Source of the DNA: Pelagibacterium sp. 26DY04
Lineage (GTDB): Bacteria > Pseudomonadota > Alphaproteobacteria > Rhizobiales > Devosiaceae
Direction: 5' to 3'
Assembly: GCF_031202305.1 (NCBI RefSeq)
Contig: NZ_CP101731.1
Coordinates: forward strand, 1,488,001 to 1,552,000
DNA: 64,000 bases
The notes under the pieces were generated by a model. That model had not been told where the DNA came from. It did no database searches and saw only the letters and a program-made list of their open reading frames with translations. Every line of letters starts with the position of its first letter. Position 1 is the first letter of the stretch. A program made the translations under genes and the position numbers. Below, one piece after another: positions 8,685 to 18,058 of the stretch.

Positions 8685-9953
8685 ATGGAAATGCGTCGCG
8701 TCGTCGTCACCGGTCTCGGAATCGTCAGTCCTCTGGGCGTCGGTCACGAGACTGTCTGGTCCAATATTCTTGCGTCCAAGAGCGGCGCGCAACGCGTTAC
8801 CGATTTCGAGGTCGGCGATCTGGCTTGCCAGATCGCCTGCCGCATTCCGCTGGGCGATACCGCCGAGGGCAAGTTCAATCCCGATGATTGGATGGAACCC
8901 AAGGAACAGCGCAAGGTCGATCCGTTCATCGTCTTTGCCATGGCTGCCTCGACCCAGGCGCTCCAGGATGCCGGCTACAAGGCGGAAACGCTCGAGCAGC
9001 AGGAACGCACCGGCGTTCTGATCGGTTCGGGCATTGGCGGCATCGGCGGCATCTACGATGCCTCCATCACGCTGGCCGAAAAAGGCCCGCGCCGCATCAG
9101 CCCCTTCTTCATTCCCGGGCGTCTGATCAATCTCGCGTCCGGTTACGTCTCTATCGAACACGGGCTCAAGGGCCCCAATCATTCGGTGGTGACGGCTTGC
9201 TCGACCGGGGCGCACGCCATTGGCGATGCCGCACGGCTTATCATGCTCGGCGATGCCGACGTGATGGTTGCCGGCGGGGCCGAATCGCCGGTCAATCGCC
9301 TCTCCCTGGCCGGATTTGCCGCCTGCCGTGCGCTGTCCACCGGCTTCAACGACGCCCCGGAAAAAGCCTCTCGTCCTTATGACAAGGACCGCGACGGGTT
9401 CGTCATGGGCGAAGGCGCTGGTGTCGTGGTGCTCGAGGAATATGAGCACGCCAAGGCACGTGGCGCCAAGATCTATGGCGAAGTGATCGGCTATGGGCTT
9501 TCGGGTGATGCCCATCACATCACCGCTCCCGCCGATGACGGCAATGGCGGTTTCCGCTCCATGTCGGCGGCCATCAAGCGCGCCGGCATCCAGCCATCCG
9601 ACATCGACTACATCAATGCCCATGGCACATCCACGCCCTTGGGCGATGAAATCGAGCTGGGCGCGGTGACACGCCTGTTGGGCGATGCGACCTCGGACGT
9701 GGTGATGAGCTCGACCAAATCGGCGGTCGGTCATCTGCTTGGTGCCGCCGGCGCGGTGGAGGCGATCTTCTCGCTGCTAGCCATGCGTGACAGCGTTGCC
9801 CCGCCCACCATCAACCTCGACAACCCCTCCGTCGAGACGGTGATAAACCTCGCTCCGCACAAGCCGGTGCAAAAGGAAATCAACGTTGCGCTGTCCAACT
9901 CCTTCGGCTTTGGCGGCACGAACGCGTCTCTCATATTCCGCAAGGTGGCATAG
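8685..9953 (+). CDS. fabF: 3-oxoacyl-ACP synthase II FabF
   Basis: A condensing enzyme that elongates acyl-ACP with malonyl-ACP. At 422 residues it has the usual length. The Cys-His-His triad is visible: C172 in VVTACSTGAHA, the His of NAHGTSTPLGD and the His of SAVGHLLGAAGA, with the C-terminal NSFGFGGTNAS loop. The start used here gives MEMRRVVVTG; a start two codons later (MRRVVVTG) is equally compatible with the family. acpP immediately upstream is the normal neighbour and supports FabF over FabB. Confidence 0.96.
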   Translation: MEMRRVVVTGLGIVSPLGVGHETVWSNILASKSGAQRVTDFEVGDLACQIACRIPLGDTAEGKFNPDDWMEPKEQRKVDPFIVFAMAASTQALQDAGYKAETLEQQERTGVLIGSGIGGIGGIYDASITLAEKGPRRISPFFIPGRLINLASGYVSIEHGLKGPNHSVVTACSTGAHAIGDAARLIMLGDADVMVAGGAESPVNRLSLAGFAACRALSTGFNDAPEKASRPYDKDRDGFVMGEGAGVVVLEEYEHAKARGAKIYGEVIGYGLSGDAHHITAPADDGNGGFRSMSAAIKRAGIQPSDIDYINAHGTSTPLGDEIELGAVTRLLGDATSDVVMSSTKSAVGHLLGAAGAVEAIFSLLAMRDSVAPPTINLDNPSVETVINLAPHKPVQKEINVALSNSFGFGGTNASLIFRKVA

Positions 9954-10100
9954 GGGCTGGCTGCGGCCCTTTTGGCTCTTGTTTTTGCCGGATTTCTTGC
10001 ACCATATGGCCGTGTGACATCAGGGATTCCCCGCTCACGCGACAATTCCACAAGATGACGGGCAGCTCAGCCCGCGACCTACGGGACGGAAATCGACCGC

Positions 10101-11270
10101 ATGGCCGAACGCAAGAAAAAAAACCGCCGCCGTTCCCAGAACGGGTTCTTCGAAGCCCTGAATGGGTTGCTCACCCTGGTTCTTCTCGCTCTGCTTGGCG
10201 TCGCCGGCGTTGCCGTCTACGGTGCCACGGTGTTCAATGCGGACGGGCCGATCAACGAGGACCGCAGCTTCGTTGTCGAGCCGGGCAACGTTCTGGCCAC
10301 GGTTGCCCAGCGGCTCGAGGAGCAGGGGTTCATCTCCAACGCCGATGTCTTCAACTACGGATCGCGCCTCTTGCGCCGCGGCGACGATCTGCGCGCCGGC
10401 GAATTCAACATCGCGGCCAATTCCTCGATGTTCGATATCATCCGCGAGTTGACGGAGGGAACGCCCATCCAGCACCAGGTTGTGGTGCCCGAGGGCTTCA
10501 CGTCATGGCAAGTGGTCGAGCGCGTCAACGCCGATCCTGACTTGACCGGCAATATCGAAGTTCTTCCGCCCGAGGGTAGCCTGCTTCCAGGAGCCTATTC
10601 CTATCAGCGCGGAGATACGCGCCAATCGATCATCGATTCGATGACTACCGCGATGGACGAAGCGTTGGCCGAGATTTGGGAAGGGCGTGACCCGGACCTG
10701 CCGATCGAAACCCCGGCCGAACTGGTAACCCTCGCCTCGATCGTGGAACGTGAAACCGGGCTTGCAGAGGAACGCCCGCGCGTGGCCGGCGTCTTCGTCA
10801 ACCGGCTGAATGTTGGCATGCGGCTGCAGTCCGATCCCACCATCATTTACGGCATCACCCTCGGCCAGGGCTCGCTTGGACGCGGTCTGCGCCGCTCCGA
10901 GATCGAGCAGGTGACGCCATACAACACCTATCAGATCGATGGACTTCCCCCCGGACCCATCGCCAATCCGGGGATCGAGTCACTGCGCGCTGTCGCCAAT
11001 CCCGAAGAGCATGATTATCTCTACTTCGTCGCTGCCGGTGCCGTGCCGACCGACGGGCACGTCTTCGCGGAAAACTATTCGGACCATCAGGTGAACGTCG
11101 CCGCCTATCGCGAGATCGAGCGGGCCGCTGCTGAAGCTGCGGCCGAGGCGGAAGCGCAGGCGGCCATGGACGAGATCGCCGCCGAGGAAGCCGCCGAAGC
11201 CGGCGACGAAACCGCCGAGGATGAGGCTGCGCCCGAAGAGGGCGAAACCGTGCCCACCGAAGGGCAGTAG
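10101..11270 (+). CDS. mltG: Endolytic murein transglycosylase MltG
   Basis: An inner-membrane lytic transglycosylase (YceG family) thought to cut nascent glycan strands and end their polymerisation. The N-terminus is cytosolic and very basic (KKKNRRRS), followed by one membrane helix (about 18-42) and a periplasmic domain. The catalytic Glu is E216 in SIVERETG, followed by the family segment FVNRLNVGMRLQSDPTIIYG. Anomalous is a long Ala/Glu-rich acidic tail (about the last 55 residues) beyond the catalytic domain. fabF-mltG-yicC-gmk is a common order in Hyphomicrobiales. Confidence 0.93.
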   Translation: MAERKKKNRRRSQNGFFEALNGLLTLVLLALLGVAGVAVYGATVFNADGPINEDRSFVVEPGNVLATVAQRLEEQGFISNADVFNYGSRLLRRGDDLRAGEFNIAANSSMFDIIRELTEGTPIQHQVVVPEGFTSWQVVERVNADPDLTGNIEVLPPEGSLLPGAYSYQRGDTRQSIIDSMTTAMDEALAEIWEGRDPDLPIETPAELVTLASIVERETGLAEERPRVAGVFVNRLNVGMRLQSDPTIIYGITLGQGSLGRGLRRSEIEQVTPYNTYQIDGLPPGPIANPGIESLRAVANPEEHDYLYFVAAGAVPTDGHVFAENYSDHQVNVAAYREIERAAAEAAAEAEAQAAMDEIAAEEAAEAGDETAEDEAAPEEGETVPTEGQ

Positions 11271-11274
11271 TTCG

Positions 11275-12168
11275 GTGAGTGAGCCGCTCGCCAGCATGAC
11301 CGGCTTTGGGCGCGCGAGCGCGCAAAGCGACAACTACCTCATTCTCGTCGAGATCAAATCGGTCAATGGCCGGGGCCTTGACGTCCGTTCGCGCCTTACC
11401 CCCGGTTTCGACGTGCTTGAGGCCGACATACGGCGGCTGATCTCGGAACGCGTGGCGCGGGGCTCCGTCTCGGTTTTCCTCAACGTCCAACGCCTCGCCG
11501 CCGAGGACGAACTGGTCGTCAACGAGCGCGCCCTGAACCGCGTCCTTACGGTCATCGAATCGCTGAGCAAGCGGCTTGATGCCCGCAAACCCTCGATCGA
11601 GACCATCCTGGCGCTCAAGGGCGTGATGGAAGCCAAAGAGCCCGAACTCGGGCCGGACGAAGAGGCGCGGTTGCATGCAGCCATCCTCGATTGCGTTCGG
11701 GCCGCCGTCGGCATGCTCTCCGATGCACGTTGCGCCGAAGGGGAGCGCATCGGGGCCATTCTCGCCCAACGTATCGAGGAAATCTCCACCCTCGCCGATG
11801 CCGCCCGCGCGCATCCGGCCCGCTCGCGCGAAGCCATTCTGGCCCGCCTGCGCGAGCAGATCGCCGCATTGACCGATGCCGACAACAGCCTGAGCGAAGA
11901 CCGCCTGCACCAGGAAGCGGCGCTGCTCGCGACCAAGGCCGATATAGCCGAAGAACTCGATCGCTTCACGGCTCACGTCACCGCGGCCCGCGAATTGTTG
12001 CGCAAGGGCGGCCCGGTGGGGCGCAAGCTCGATTTCCTGAGCCAGGAATTCAACCGCGAAGCCAATACGCTGTGCTCCAAGAGCAATGATGTGAGCCTGA
12101 CCGCCATCGGTCTTGACCTCAAGGCGGCGATCGATCAGTTACGAGAGCAGGTTCAAAACCTCGAATAG
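11275..12168 (+). CDS. yicC: YicC/YloC family endoribonuclease
   Basis: A homologue of E. coli YicC, which has been described as an endoribonuclease involved in small-RNA turnover. The family opening SMTGFGRAS is present and the C-terminal DUF1732 end is intact (VGRKLDFLSQEFNREANTLCSKSND). I start at the GTG at 11275 (MSEPLASMTGFG); an ATG at 11296 would leave too little before the conserved motif. That start lies five bases after the mltG stop, so the genes are probably co-transcribed. At 297 residues the length is typical. yicC beside gmk is also the E. coli-like association. Confidence 0.92.
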   Translation: MSEPLASMTGFGRASAQSDNYLILVEIKSVNGRGLDVRSRLTPGFDVLEADIRRLISERVARGSVSVFLNVQRLAAEDELVVNERALNRVLTVIESLSKRLDARKPSIETILALKGVMEAKEPELGPDEEARLHAAILDCVRAAVGMLSDARCAEGERIGAILAQRIEEISTLADAARAHPARSREAILARLREQIAALTDADNSLSEDRLHQEAALLATKADIAEELDRFTAHVTAARELLRKGGPVGRKLDFLSQEFNREANTLCSKSNDVSLTAIGLDLKAAIDQLREQVQNLE

Positions 12169-12211
12169 TCGGCGTAGCCGTCATAAGCCGGGCAGGGCAG
12201 GGACACGATCA

Positions 12212-12856
12212 ATGATGGATTTTACGCGACGCGGCGTCATGCTGGTCATCGCTTCGCCGTCGGGGGCTGGGAAATCCTCGATCTCGCGAGCCCTGTTCGC
12301 CCAGGATCCCAACATCCGCCTTTCGGTCTCGGTGACGACCCGCGCGCGCCGCACTGACGAAATCGACGGAACGCACTATCACTTCATCGATGTCCCGACC
12401 TTCGAGAAGATGCGCGACAATGACGATCTGCTCGAATGGGCCGAAGTGCACGGCAACTACTACGGCACGCCCCGTTCCAAGGTCGAGGAGCGCCTTTCGA
12501 CCGGCAAGGACATCCTCTTCGACATCGACTACCAGGGCACGCTCCAGCTCTATGAGAAATGCCGTGGCGATATGGTCACCGTCTTCATCCTGCCGCCCTC
12601 GATCGCAGAGCTGCGCGCGCGGCTGGAGCGGAGGGCACAGGATAGCATCGGCACCATCGAGAAGCGCTTGCGCAATGCGCGCATCGAGATGGAGCACTAT
12701 TCGGAATACGACTACGTGCTGGTCAATGAGGATCTGGAGCAGTCCGTCCAGATGGTGCGCTCAATTCTCGCCAGCGCCCGCCTGCATCGTTCGCGCCAGA
12801 CGACCCTCGACAGTTTCGTTCAGGAGCTCAAGGGCCAGATAGACGCCCTCGCCTAG
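12212..12856 (+). CDS. gmk: Guanylate kinase
   Basis: Phosphorylates GMP to GDP with ATP. The 214-residue protein has a P-loop SPSGAGKSS (15-23), the GMP-binding segment [20 protein letters not shown], and the [13 protein letters not shown] region. The ATG at 12212 was chosen because upstream in-frame residues are unrelated to the family; a GGCAGGG stretch lies before it. It converges on rsmA: the palindrome CTAG provides both stop codons, so the two coding regions overlap by four bases. Confidence 0.96.
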   Translation: MMDFTRRGVMLVIASPSGAGKSSISRALFAQDPNIRLSVSVTTRARRTDEIDGTHYHFIDVPTFEKMRDNDDLLEWAEVHGNYYGTPRSKVEERLSTGKDILFDIDYQGTLQLYEKCRGDMVTVFILPPSIAELRARLERRAQDSIGTIEKRLRNARIEMEHYSEYDYVLVNEDLEQSVQMVRSILASARLHRSRQTTLDSFVQELKGQIDALA

Positions 12857-13701
12857 AGCGTGCGCAACCGCGCCACTTCCCGAGCCAGCGTCACATAGGT
12901 AGCGACAGGCAAATTCTCCGCCCGCTCGTCGCCCTGGAGATCCGCCGCCGCGAAGAGGGCCTCGAGCGGCACCGACAACCCCTTAAGACTCTGCCGGATC
13001 ATCTTCCGGCGCTGGCCGAAAGCGTGGCGTGTCACTTCCTCCAGCGCCCGCACGGGCACATCGGCTTCCACGGCCTTCGGTGTCAGATGCACCACCGACG
13101 AGGTCACCTTCGGCGGTGGGGTGAACGCGTTGCGGTCGAGGTTCATGGCGATCCGTGCCTCCGCTCGCCAGCCTGCGAGAACCCCGAGCCGCCCATAGGC
13201 CTTGTCCCCCGGATGCGCCACGATGCGCTCGGCCACCTCGCGCTGAAACATCAGAGTAAGGCTCTCGAACCACGCCGGCCACGGTTCCGCCGACAACCAG
13301 CCGGTCAGCAGCGGCGTGGCGATGTTGTAGGGCAGGTTGGCGACGATCTTGGTTCGGCCATCGGCCAGCGCACGGTAGTCGATCTCGAGCGCATCGGCAG
13401 ACACCACTTCGAGGCGTCCCGGATAAGCCGAAGATATCTGCGCCAGCGCCGGCAGCGTCCGCTCGTCCCGTTCGATGGCGATCACCCGCCTGGCTCCGGC
13501 AGCCAGCAATGCCCGCGTCAGCCCGCCTGGGCCGGGCCCGACCTCGATCACCGTGACATCGGCAAGCTCGCCCGCGCTGCGGGCGATCCGCGCCGTGAGG
13601 TTGAGATCGAGCAGAAAATTCTGGCCCAGCTCCTTTTTCGCGCGCAGCCCATGTTCCGCGATCACCTCGCGCAGCGGAGGCAGGTCATCGATCTGGCTCA
13701 T
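12853..13701 (-). CDS. rsmA: 16S rRNA dimethyladenosine transferase RsmA (KsgA)
   Basis: Dimethylates two adjacent adenines in the 3'-terminal hairpin of 16S rRNA, a late step in 30S assembly. The 282-residue protein has the KsgA N-terminus [11 protein letters not shown], the SAM-binding [16 protein letters not shown] and the catalytic [11 protein letters not shown]. It starts at the ATG at 13701, which overlaps the pdxA stop as ATGA. An upstream in-frame extension of 66 residues lies inside pdxA and was rejected. It is the last gene of the lptF-to-rsmA run; surA-pdxA-rsmA is also the E. coli order. Confidence 0.96.
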   Translation of the reverse strand: MSQIDDLPPLREVIAEHGLRAKKELGQNFLLDLNLTARIARSAGELADVTVIEVGPGPGGLTRALLAAGARRVIAIERDERTLPALAQISSAYPGRLEVVSADALEIDYRALADGRTKIVANLPYNIATPLLTGWLSAEPWPAWFESLTLMFQREVAERIVAHPGDKAYGRLGVLAGWRAEARIAMNLDRNAFTPPPKVTSSVVHLTPKAVEADVPVRALEEVTRHAFGQRRKMIRQSLKGLSVPLEALFAAADLQGDERAENLPVATYVTLAREVARLRTL

Positions 13702-14684
13702 GAAATGGCGTCCGCCAGCCGGATTGCCGCCAGCATCGAATTGGCCGAGGCGCGGCCCGTGCCGGCCAGCGAAAACGCGGTGCCGTGATCGGGCGAGGTG
13801 CGCACAATCGGCAGGCCGAGCGTGACGTTCACCCCGGCATCGAACGCGATCGTCTTTATGGGGATCAGCGCCTGATCGTGATACATGGCCACGACACAAT
13901 CGTAATTGCGCCAGTGCGGGGGGTAAAAAAGCGTATCGGCCGAAAGCGGACCGAAAACGTCGATGCCCTCGGTGCGAAGCTTGGCCAGAGCCGGCACGAT
14001 GATATCGAGCTCCTCGCTTCCGATCCGTCCCTCTTCCCCGGCGTGAGGATTGAGGCCGGCAACCCCGATCCGCGGCGCGGCAATCCCGAAGCGGCTTGCA
14101 AGGTCACGCGCGATCACGCGGATCGTTGCCGTTATCAACTCGGGCGTGATCTGGCCTGGCACATCGGCCAACGGGATATGAATGGTCAGCGGCACCGCGC
14201 GCAGATCGTCATGGGCCAGCATCATCACCGGCAGCGGTATTTCGCCATCCTCGGCGCAAAGAGCTGCCAGAAACTCGGTATGGCCGGGATATTCGAACCC
14301 AGCGCCATAGAGCGCGGCCTTGTGGATGGGCGCAGTCACCAGCCCTCGGAAAACGCCCGCCTGGATCGCCTCGACCGCCTGCGCGATAGCGCTCACCACC
14401 ACCGGCGCGGTGTTGGGATCGGGCACCCCCGGCGTATCGGCAACGTCGCCCTCGATGGTAATCACGGGAAGCGCGCGCTCATATGTCTCCTCTGCCGCTT
14501 CGGGCGCCACCGTCGCCACGTCCAGGTCCAGGCCCAATCGAGCGGCTCGGGCGGCGAGGAACTCGGCATGCCCGTAAACGGCAAAGACCGGCAGCCCGAG
14601 GGACTGCCGGTCGGCATAAAGCCTGAGGATCAAATCGGGGCCAATGCCCGCCGGCTCGCCCATGGTCAATGCAAGCGGCGGCAC
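13698..14684 (-). CDS. pdxA: 4-hydroxythreonine-4-phosphate dehydrogenase PdxA
   Basis: An NAD-dependent enzyme in the DXP-dependent route to pyridoxal 5'-phosphate. The 328-residue product opens [18 protein letters not shown], the family start. It keeps the metal-binding His residues in GHTEFLA and [11 protein letters not shown], plus [14 protein letters not shown] near the end. The start codon is GTG at 14684, directly preceded by an ideal AGGAGG ribosome-binding site. It begins 11 bases after the surA stop and overlaps rsmA by four bases, so it is translated from the same message. Confidence 0.96.
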   Translation of the reverse strand: MPPLALTMGEPAGIGPDLILRLYADRQSLGLPVFAVYGHAEFLAARAARLGLDLDVATVAPEAAEETYERALPVITIEGDVADTPGVPDPNTAPVVVSAIAQAVEAIQAGVFRGLVTAPIHKAALYGAGFEYPGHTEFLAALCAEDGEIPLPVMMLAHDDLRAVPLTIHIPLADVPGQITPELITATIRVIARDLASRFGIAAPRIGVAGLNPHAGEEGRIGSEELDIIVPALAKLRTEGIDVFGPLSADTLFYPPHWRNYDCVVAMYHDQALIPIKTIAFDAGVNVTLGLPIVRTSPDHGTAFSLAGTGRASANSMLAAIRLADAIS

Positions 14685-14695
14685 TGCCCTGCCTC

Positions 14696-15616
14696 CTAGC
14701 GGCGGATGATGGTCGCCTGGGAGCGAAGCTGGGCGAGATATTCCTCGGCCTGTGCCTGCAGCTCGTCGGCGCCGGCTTCCTGGCGCAGATCGTCGGTGAG
14801 GAAGGCGAGGTCTTCGGCCTGGGCCTTCTCGCAGATCGCCAGCATGGAAACGCCACCCGCCACGACGCGGGGGGTGCTGATCTGGCCAACCGTCAGCCCG
14901 GCCAATTCATTGGCGACAGCTTCAGGCAACTGCGTGGCATGACGACGGCCGAGATCGCGAACCGCCGCGTCGGTGAACTGAATGGCGAGATCGACTGCGG
15001 TATCGCACCCCGAATAGCGGCTGCGGTACTGGTTTGCCTCGGCCGTGCGGCGCGATGCGGAAACGCCCGAGCCCTCGGGAATGACGAACAGCACTTCCTT
15101 GAGGATATAGTCGAAGCTCAGGGCAGGCGTCACTTGCTGGGCGGCTTGGGTTTCAAGCTCGAGCTCGGAAATCTGCACGCGGGAGCGCAGCACCTGCTGC
15201 ACCACCTGCTGCCAGGCCAGTGTCGCGCGAAGCCGGTCGCGCAGGGTTTCGGGGTTGACCCCGTTCTGGGTCAGAAGGTTGGTGAGGTTGGAAGCGCTCG
15301 AACGCATATTGGTCGCAACGTTCGCGAACGCCGAATCCACCTGAGCGTCGGAAATCGTGACCCCGATGCGCTGGGCTTCGTTCAGCCGGAGCTGGTCGTC
15401 GATCAGCTGCTCGGTGGCGAGCTGAATGCGGTTGGAATTGCTCGAGCCCTGGCCTTCGATGCGCAACAGGTTGGCGCGGTCGTTGATCTGCTGATCGGTG
15501 ATGGAGCTGCCGTTGACGGTGACCCTTACGCTCTGGGCCTGAACGGCGAACGCCATCAATGCCAACCCAACGGCCAGACAGATGCCGGCGGTTCTCAAAA
15601 CGAGCCATTCTCTCAT
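14696..15616 (-). CDS. surA: SurA-like periplasmic chaperone / peptidylprolyl isomerase
   Basis: A periplasmic chaperone for outer-membrane beta-barrel proteins. It has a Sec signal peptide (cleavage near AVQAQS, about residue 28), a SurA N-terminal chaperone domain (about 30-165, with VNGSSITDQQINDRA typical of the family), and one divergent parvulin-like region with VGQISTPRVVAGGVSMLAI. At 306 residues it is shorter than E. coli SurA (428), which has two parvulin domains. Shorter forms are usual in alphaproteobacteria. It sits directly after lptD, one of its likely clients, in the same order as in E. coli. Confidence 0.85.
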   Translation of the reverse strand: MREWLVLRTAGICLAVGLALMAFAVQAQSVRVTVNGSSITDQQINDRANLLRIEGQGSSNSNRIQLATEQLIDDQLRLNEAQRIGVTISDAQVDSAFANVATNMRSSASNLTNLLTQNGVNPETLRDRLRATLAWQQVVQQVLRSRVQISELELETQAAQQVTPALSFDYILKEVLFVIPEGSGVSASRRTAEANQYRSRYSGCDTAVDLAIQFTDAAVRDLGRRHATQLPEAVANELAGLTVGQISTPRVVAGGVSMLAICEKAQAEDLAFLTDDLRQEAGADELQAQAEEYLAQLRSQATIIRR

Positions 15617-15757
15617 GGTATTCCGCTCCCTAAAGCGCTTTTGGTCTCGTCCTCTAGCACAAATACGGCCAAATTCGGCAGAGGTGGCATGGTTTGGGTC
15701 CCGTGCCTATCACGTTTCCCTCACCTTGGCACGGCCCTTTCGAGGACCTGAGCCACC

Positions 15758-18058
15758 TTAAAACTCGGTGAAGGAATATCCCAGGTCGAGCACATTCTGG
15801 TTCTGAGGACCGCTCAGGCTGAAGTTTACGCCGATGCGAAGGTCGTCGGCGGTGTCGTGGGTCGGCCCGGTGGCTCGGGCCTGAATGCCATAGGCAAGGA
15901 AGTTGTCGTCGTACCGGAGGCCGGCCGTCGTCTCGAGCCACTGGCTGGTCGCCAGATCCCACGCGATGCCAACATTGGCCGTCCAATAATCGGCAAGCGG
16001 GATTCGGGTGCCCACGGAAATTTCGTGCAGGTCCTGGGTCGTGCCCAGAACGGGATTTTCGGCGATATAGACATAGTTGGCCGAAAGCCCGATGTCATGA
16101 AATTCACCGGCCGCAGAGATCTGGCCGCGAGGGATATCGCCGGTCTCAGGGTCGATCTGGGCCTTTGCTCCCGCGCGCAGAACGCCATAGCCCGCCTGCA
16201 CGCCGGCTACGATATAGGATGCGTCGGCGTTCATGCCCGAGCCCACCCCGGCCGTGCTGCCATCGGTGACGTTGAAGGCATTGGTCCCGGCCAGGTGGAA
16301 GGACTGTCCGGCCAGCCCGCCGATCCACGCTCCATTGTCGAAACTCGTCTGGAACTGGCCGCCCACGTTCGCCCTCAGGCCGGTCTCCTGGCGATCGGCG
16401 CCCGAGAAGCGGTTGAAGCTGAAGAGGTTGGAATCTTCGAACACGAAGCTCTGCGCGTCATTGTTGATGATGCCGGGAACGGCAGGGCCTTCGCGATAGA
16501 CGAGCTGTGCTATGGGCTCGATCACATGGCTTGCGCCCGTGGTCCGGGCCAGGAGAGGGTAGCGCACATCCAGCGCGGCGATGGGCGTGGCTGAGAACAG
16601 GGATTGGGCTTCAGGTGCGCCATCGAGATCGCTGGCGCCATCGTAATTGGCTCCGTCCGCGCGAAGCCCCAAATAGGGTGAAACCGCCAGCCCGCCCGGC
16701 ACGATATATTGGTTGGTCCACGCGGCCTGCACCATGGCATGGACGGATTGGCCTTCGTAGCCGCGAACATATCGGTTGCCGCTATACGAGCCTGAAAGAT
16801 GATCGGCCTGCCGCGTCAATCCCAGCAGTTTTCCCGAAAGCTCGATCCGTCCGGCGTCTTCGGCCAATTCGACGATTCGCTCATAGACTGCGTTGGGATG
16901 CGTCAGCGCCTGCCGGTCCAAGAGCCTTTGGTACGCGTCCCAATCAGCAGCATCATCGAACGGCACGAACTGCTGGATGCGGATATCCCCGTAGCTGTCA
17001 TTGTCCAGATAGGTGGCATAGACCTGCTGCGTGGTGCGCGACTGATTGTAGTAATCGTCGAGATAGGCGGGATCGGTGAAAGCCGTATACGACCAGCCCA
17101 GTGTCCACTCGTCGGTTGGCGTGAACTGCCCTGTGGTCTGCATGGCGCCACGGAAATTTCGATCGGCCAGCCCGTCATAGACGCCGGGATTGCCTTGATA
17201 AACGCCAGCCGTCCACACCCTGTAGGAGACGTCGCCCACCGTCTGCCGCCAGTCGAGCTCCACACCGCCACCCTGGTTGGTGTAGATGTTTGGCGTCACC
17301 GCGAGCGTGCCGTTGGCGATGCGATAGCGGAAGAAGGGCAGGGAGATGCCCACCCCGTAGTCCTCGTCGAATGAGAGAACCGGAAAGTCTATCTCTTCGT
17401 CCGACGGCATCGTCAGCCACGGCAGCCAGAGCACCGAGACGCCCAAAAGCTGCAGCGAGGGCTGTTCGAAATGGATAATGCGCTCGGCCTCGTCGGTGAC
17501 GATGCGGGCCGCCTTGACCGACCAGCCGATGCGGTTGCCGTTCTCGTCGATGCAGGTGCCGCAGGGCCTGTAGGTCCCGTCGACATAGACGCGCTCCACG
17601 CCCTCATGGAAATTGGTTTCGGCGGCGGTGAACTGACTGCCATCGGGAAAGGCGACGGTAAGGGCGCGCAGGAAGCCTTCGCGGAAGCCGTCTTCGAGAT
17701 CGACGCGATCGGCCACGTACTCGACCCCATCGGGATCGACGATGGCGACATTGCCCACAAGCTCCACGCGGCCAGTGGTTTGATAATAAATTGCCCGGTC
17801 GGCGGTAGCGCGGAAGCCTTCGAAGCTGATGCCGACATTGCCTTGGGCAACCACGGTATCATTGCGGGAATTGAAGACCATGGTGTCGGCCGCAACGGCC
17901 ATGTCGCCGCCCGAACCGGAAGGAACTTGCGAAAAGAAATCGGCTGGAATGATTTGCTGTGCCGACGCTGCCGGCGCAAACGCCAGCCCCGCAGCCAGAG
18001 CGCATGCGATAAGTGCGCCGTGCCGCACGATATTTTTCCCCTTGGGTGGTTTGACCAT
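15758..18058 (-). CDS. lptD: LPS-assembly outer-membrane protein LptD
   Basis: Inserts lipopolysaccharide into the outer leaflet. The 766-residue protein has a signal peptide (to about residue 34), an OstA-like N-terminal domain (VAADTMVFNSRNDTVVAQGNV is the repeat-like jellyroll signature), and a long C-terminal barrel ending in aromatic Phe. The ATG at 18058 shares one base with the lptG stop (TGATG). Besides the one in the signal peptide, I see only two Cys, in the CGTC motif early in the mature protein. The C-terminal pair used by E. coli LptD for its disulfides is absent. It follows lptF and lptG, which build the matching inner-membrane transporter. Confidence 0.93.
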   Translation of the reverse strand: MVKPPKGKNIVRHGALIACALAAGLAFAPAASAQQIIPADFFSQVPSGSGGDMAVAADTMVFNSRNDTVVAQGNVGISFEGFRATADRAIYYQTTGRVELVGNVAIVDPDGVEYVADRVDLEDGFREGFLRALTVAFPDGSQFTAAETNFHEGVERVYVDGTYRPCGTCIDENGNRIGWSVKAARIVTDEAERIIHFEQPSLQLLGVSVLWLPWLTMPSDEEIDFPVLSFDEDYGVGISLPFFRYRIANGTLAVTPNIYTNQGGGVELDWRQTVGDVSYRVWTAGVYQGNPGVYDGLADRNFRGAMQTTGQFTPTDEWTLGWSYTAFTDPAYLDDYYNQSRTTQQVYATYLDNDSYGDIRIQQFVPFDDAADWDAYQRLLDRQALTHPNAVYERIVELAEDAGRIELSGKLLGLTRQADHLSGSYSGNRYVRGYEGQSVHAMVQAAWTNQYIVPGGLAVSPYLGLRADGANYDGASDLDGAPEAQSLFSATPIAALDVRYPLLARTTGASHVIEPIAQLVYREGPAVPGIINNDAQSFVFEDSNLFSFNRFSGADRQETGLRANVGGQFQTSFDNGAWIGGLAGQSFHLAGTNAFNVTDGSTAGVGSGMNADASYIVAGVQAGYGVLRAGAKAQIDPETGDIPRGQISAAGEFHDIGLSANYVYIAENPVLGTTQDLHEISVGTRIPLADYWTANVGIAWDLATSQWLETTAGLRYDDNFLAYGIQARATGPTHDTADDLRIGVNFSLSGPQNQNVLDLGYSFTEF

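Noticed and set aside
8247..9734. A 495-codon open frame on the minus strand
   Set aside because: It is antisense to acpP and fabF and reads as His/Gly/Asp-rich sequence with no family features.
11296..11298. ATG at 11296 as the yicC start
   Set aside because: It would begin directly at MTGFG, leaving none of the short leader usual in the family. The GTG at 11275 gives MSEPLASMTGFG and sits right behind mltG.
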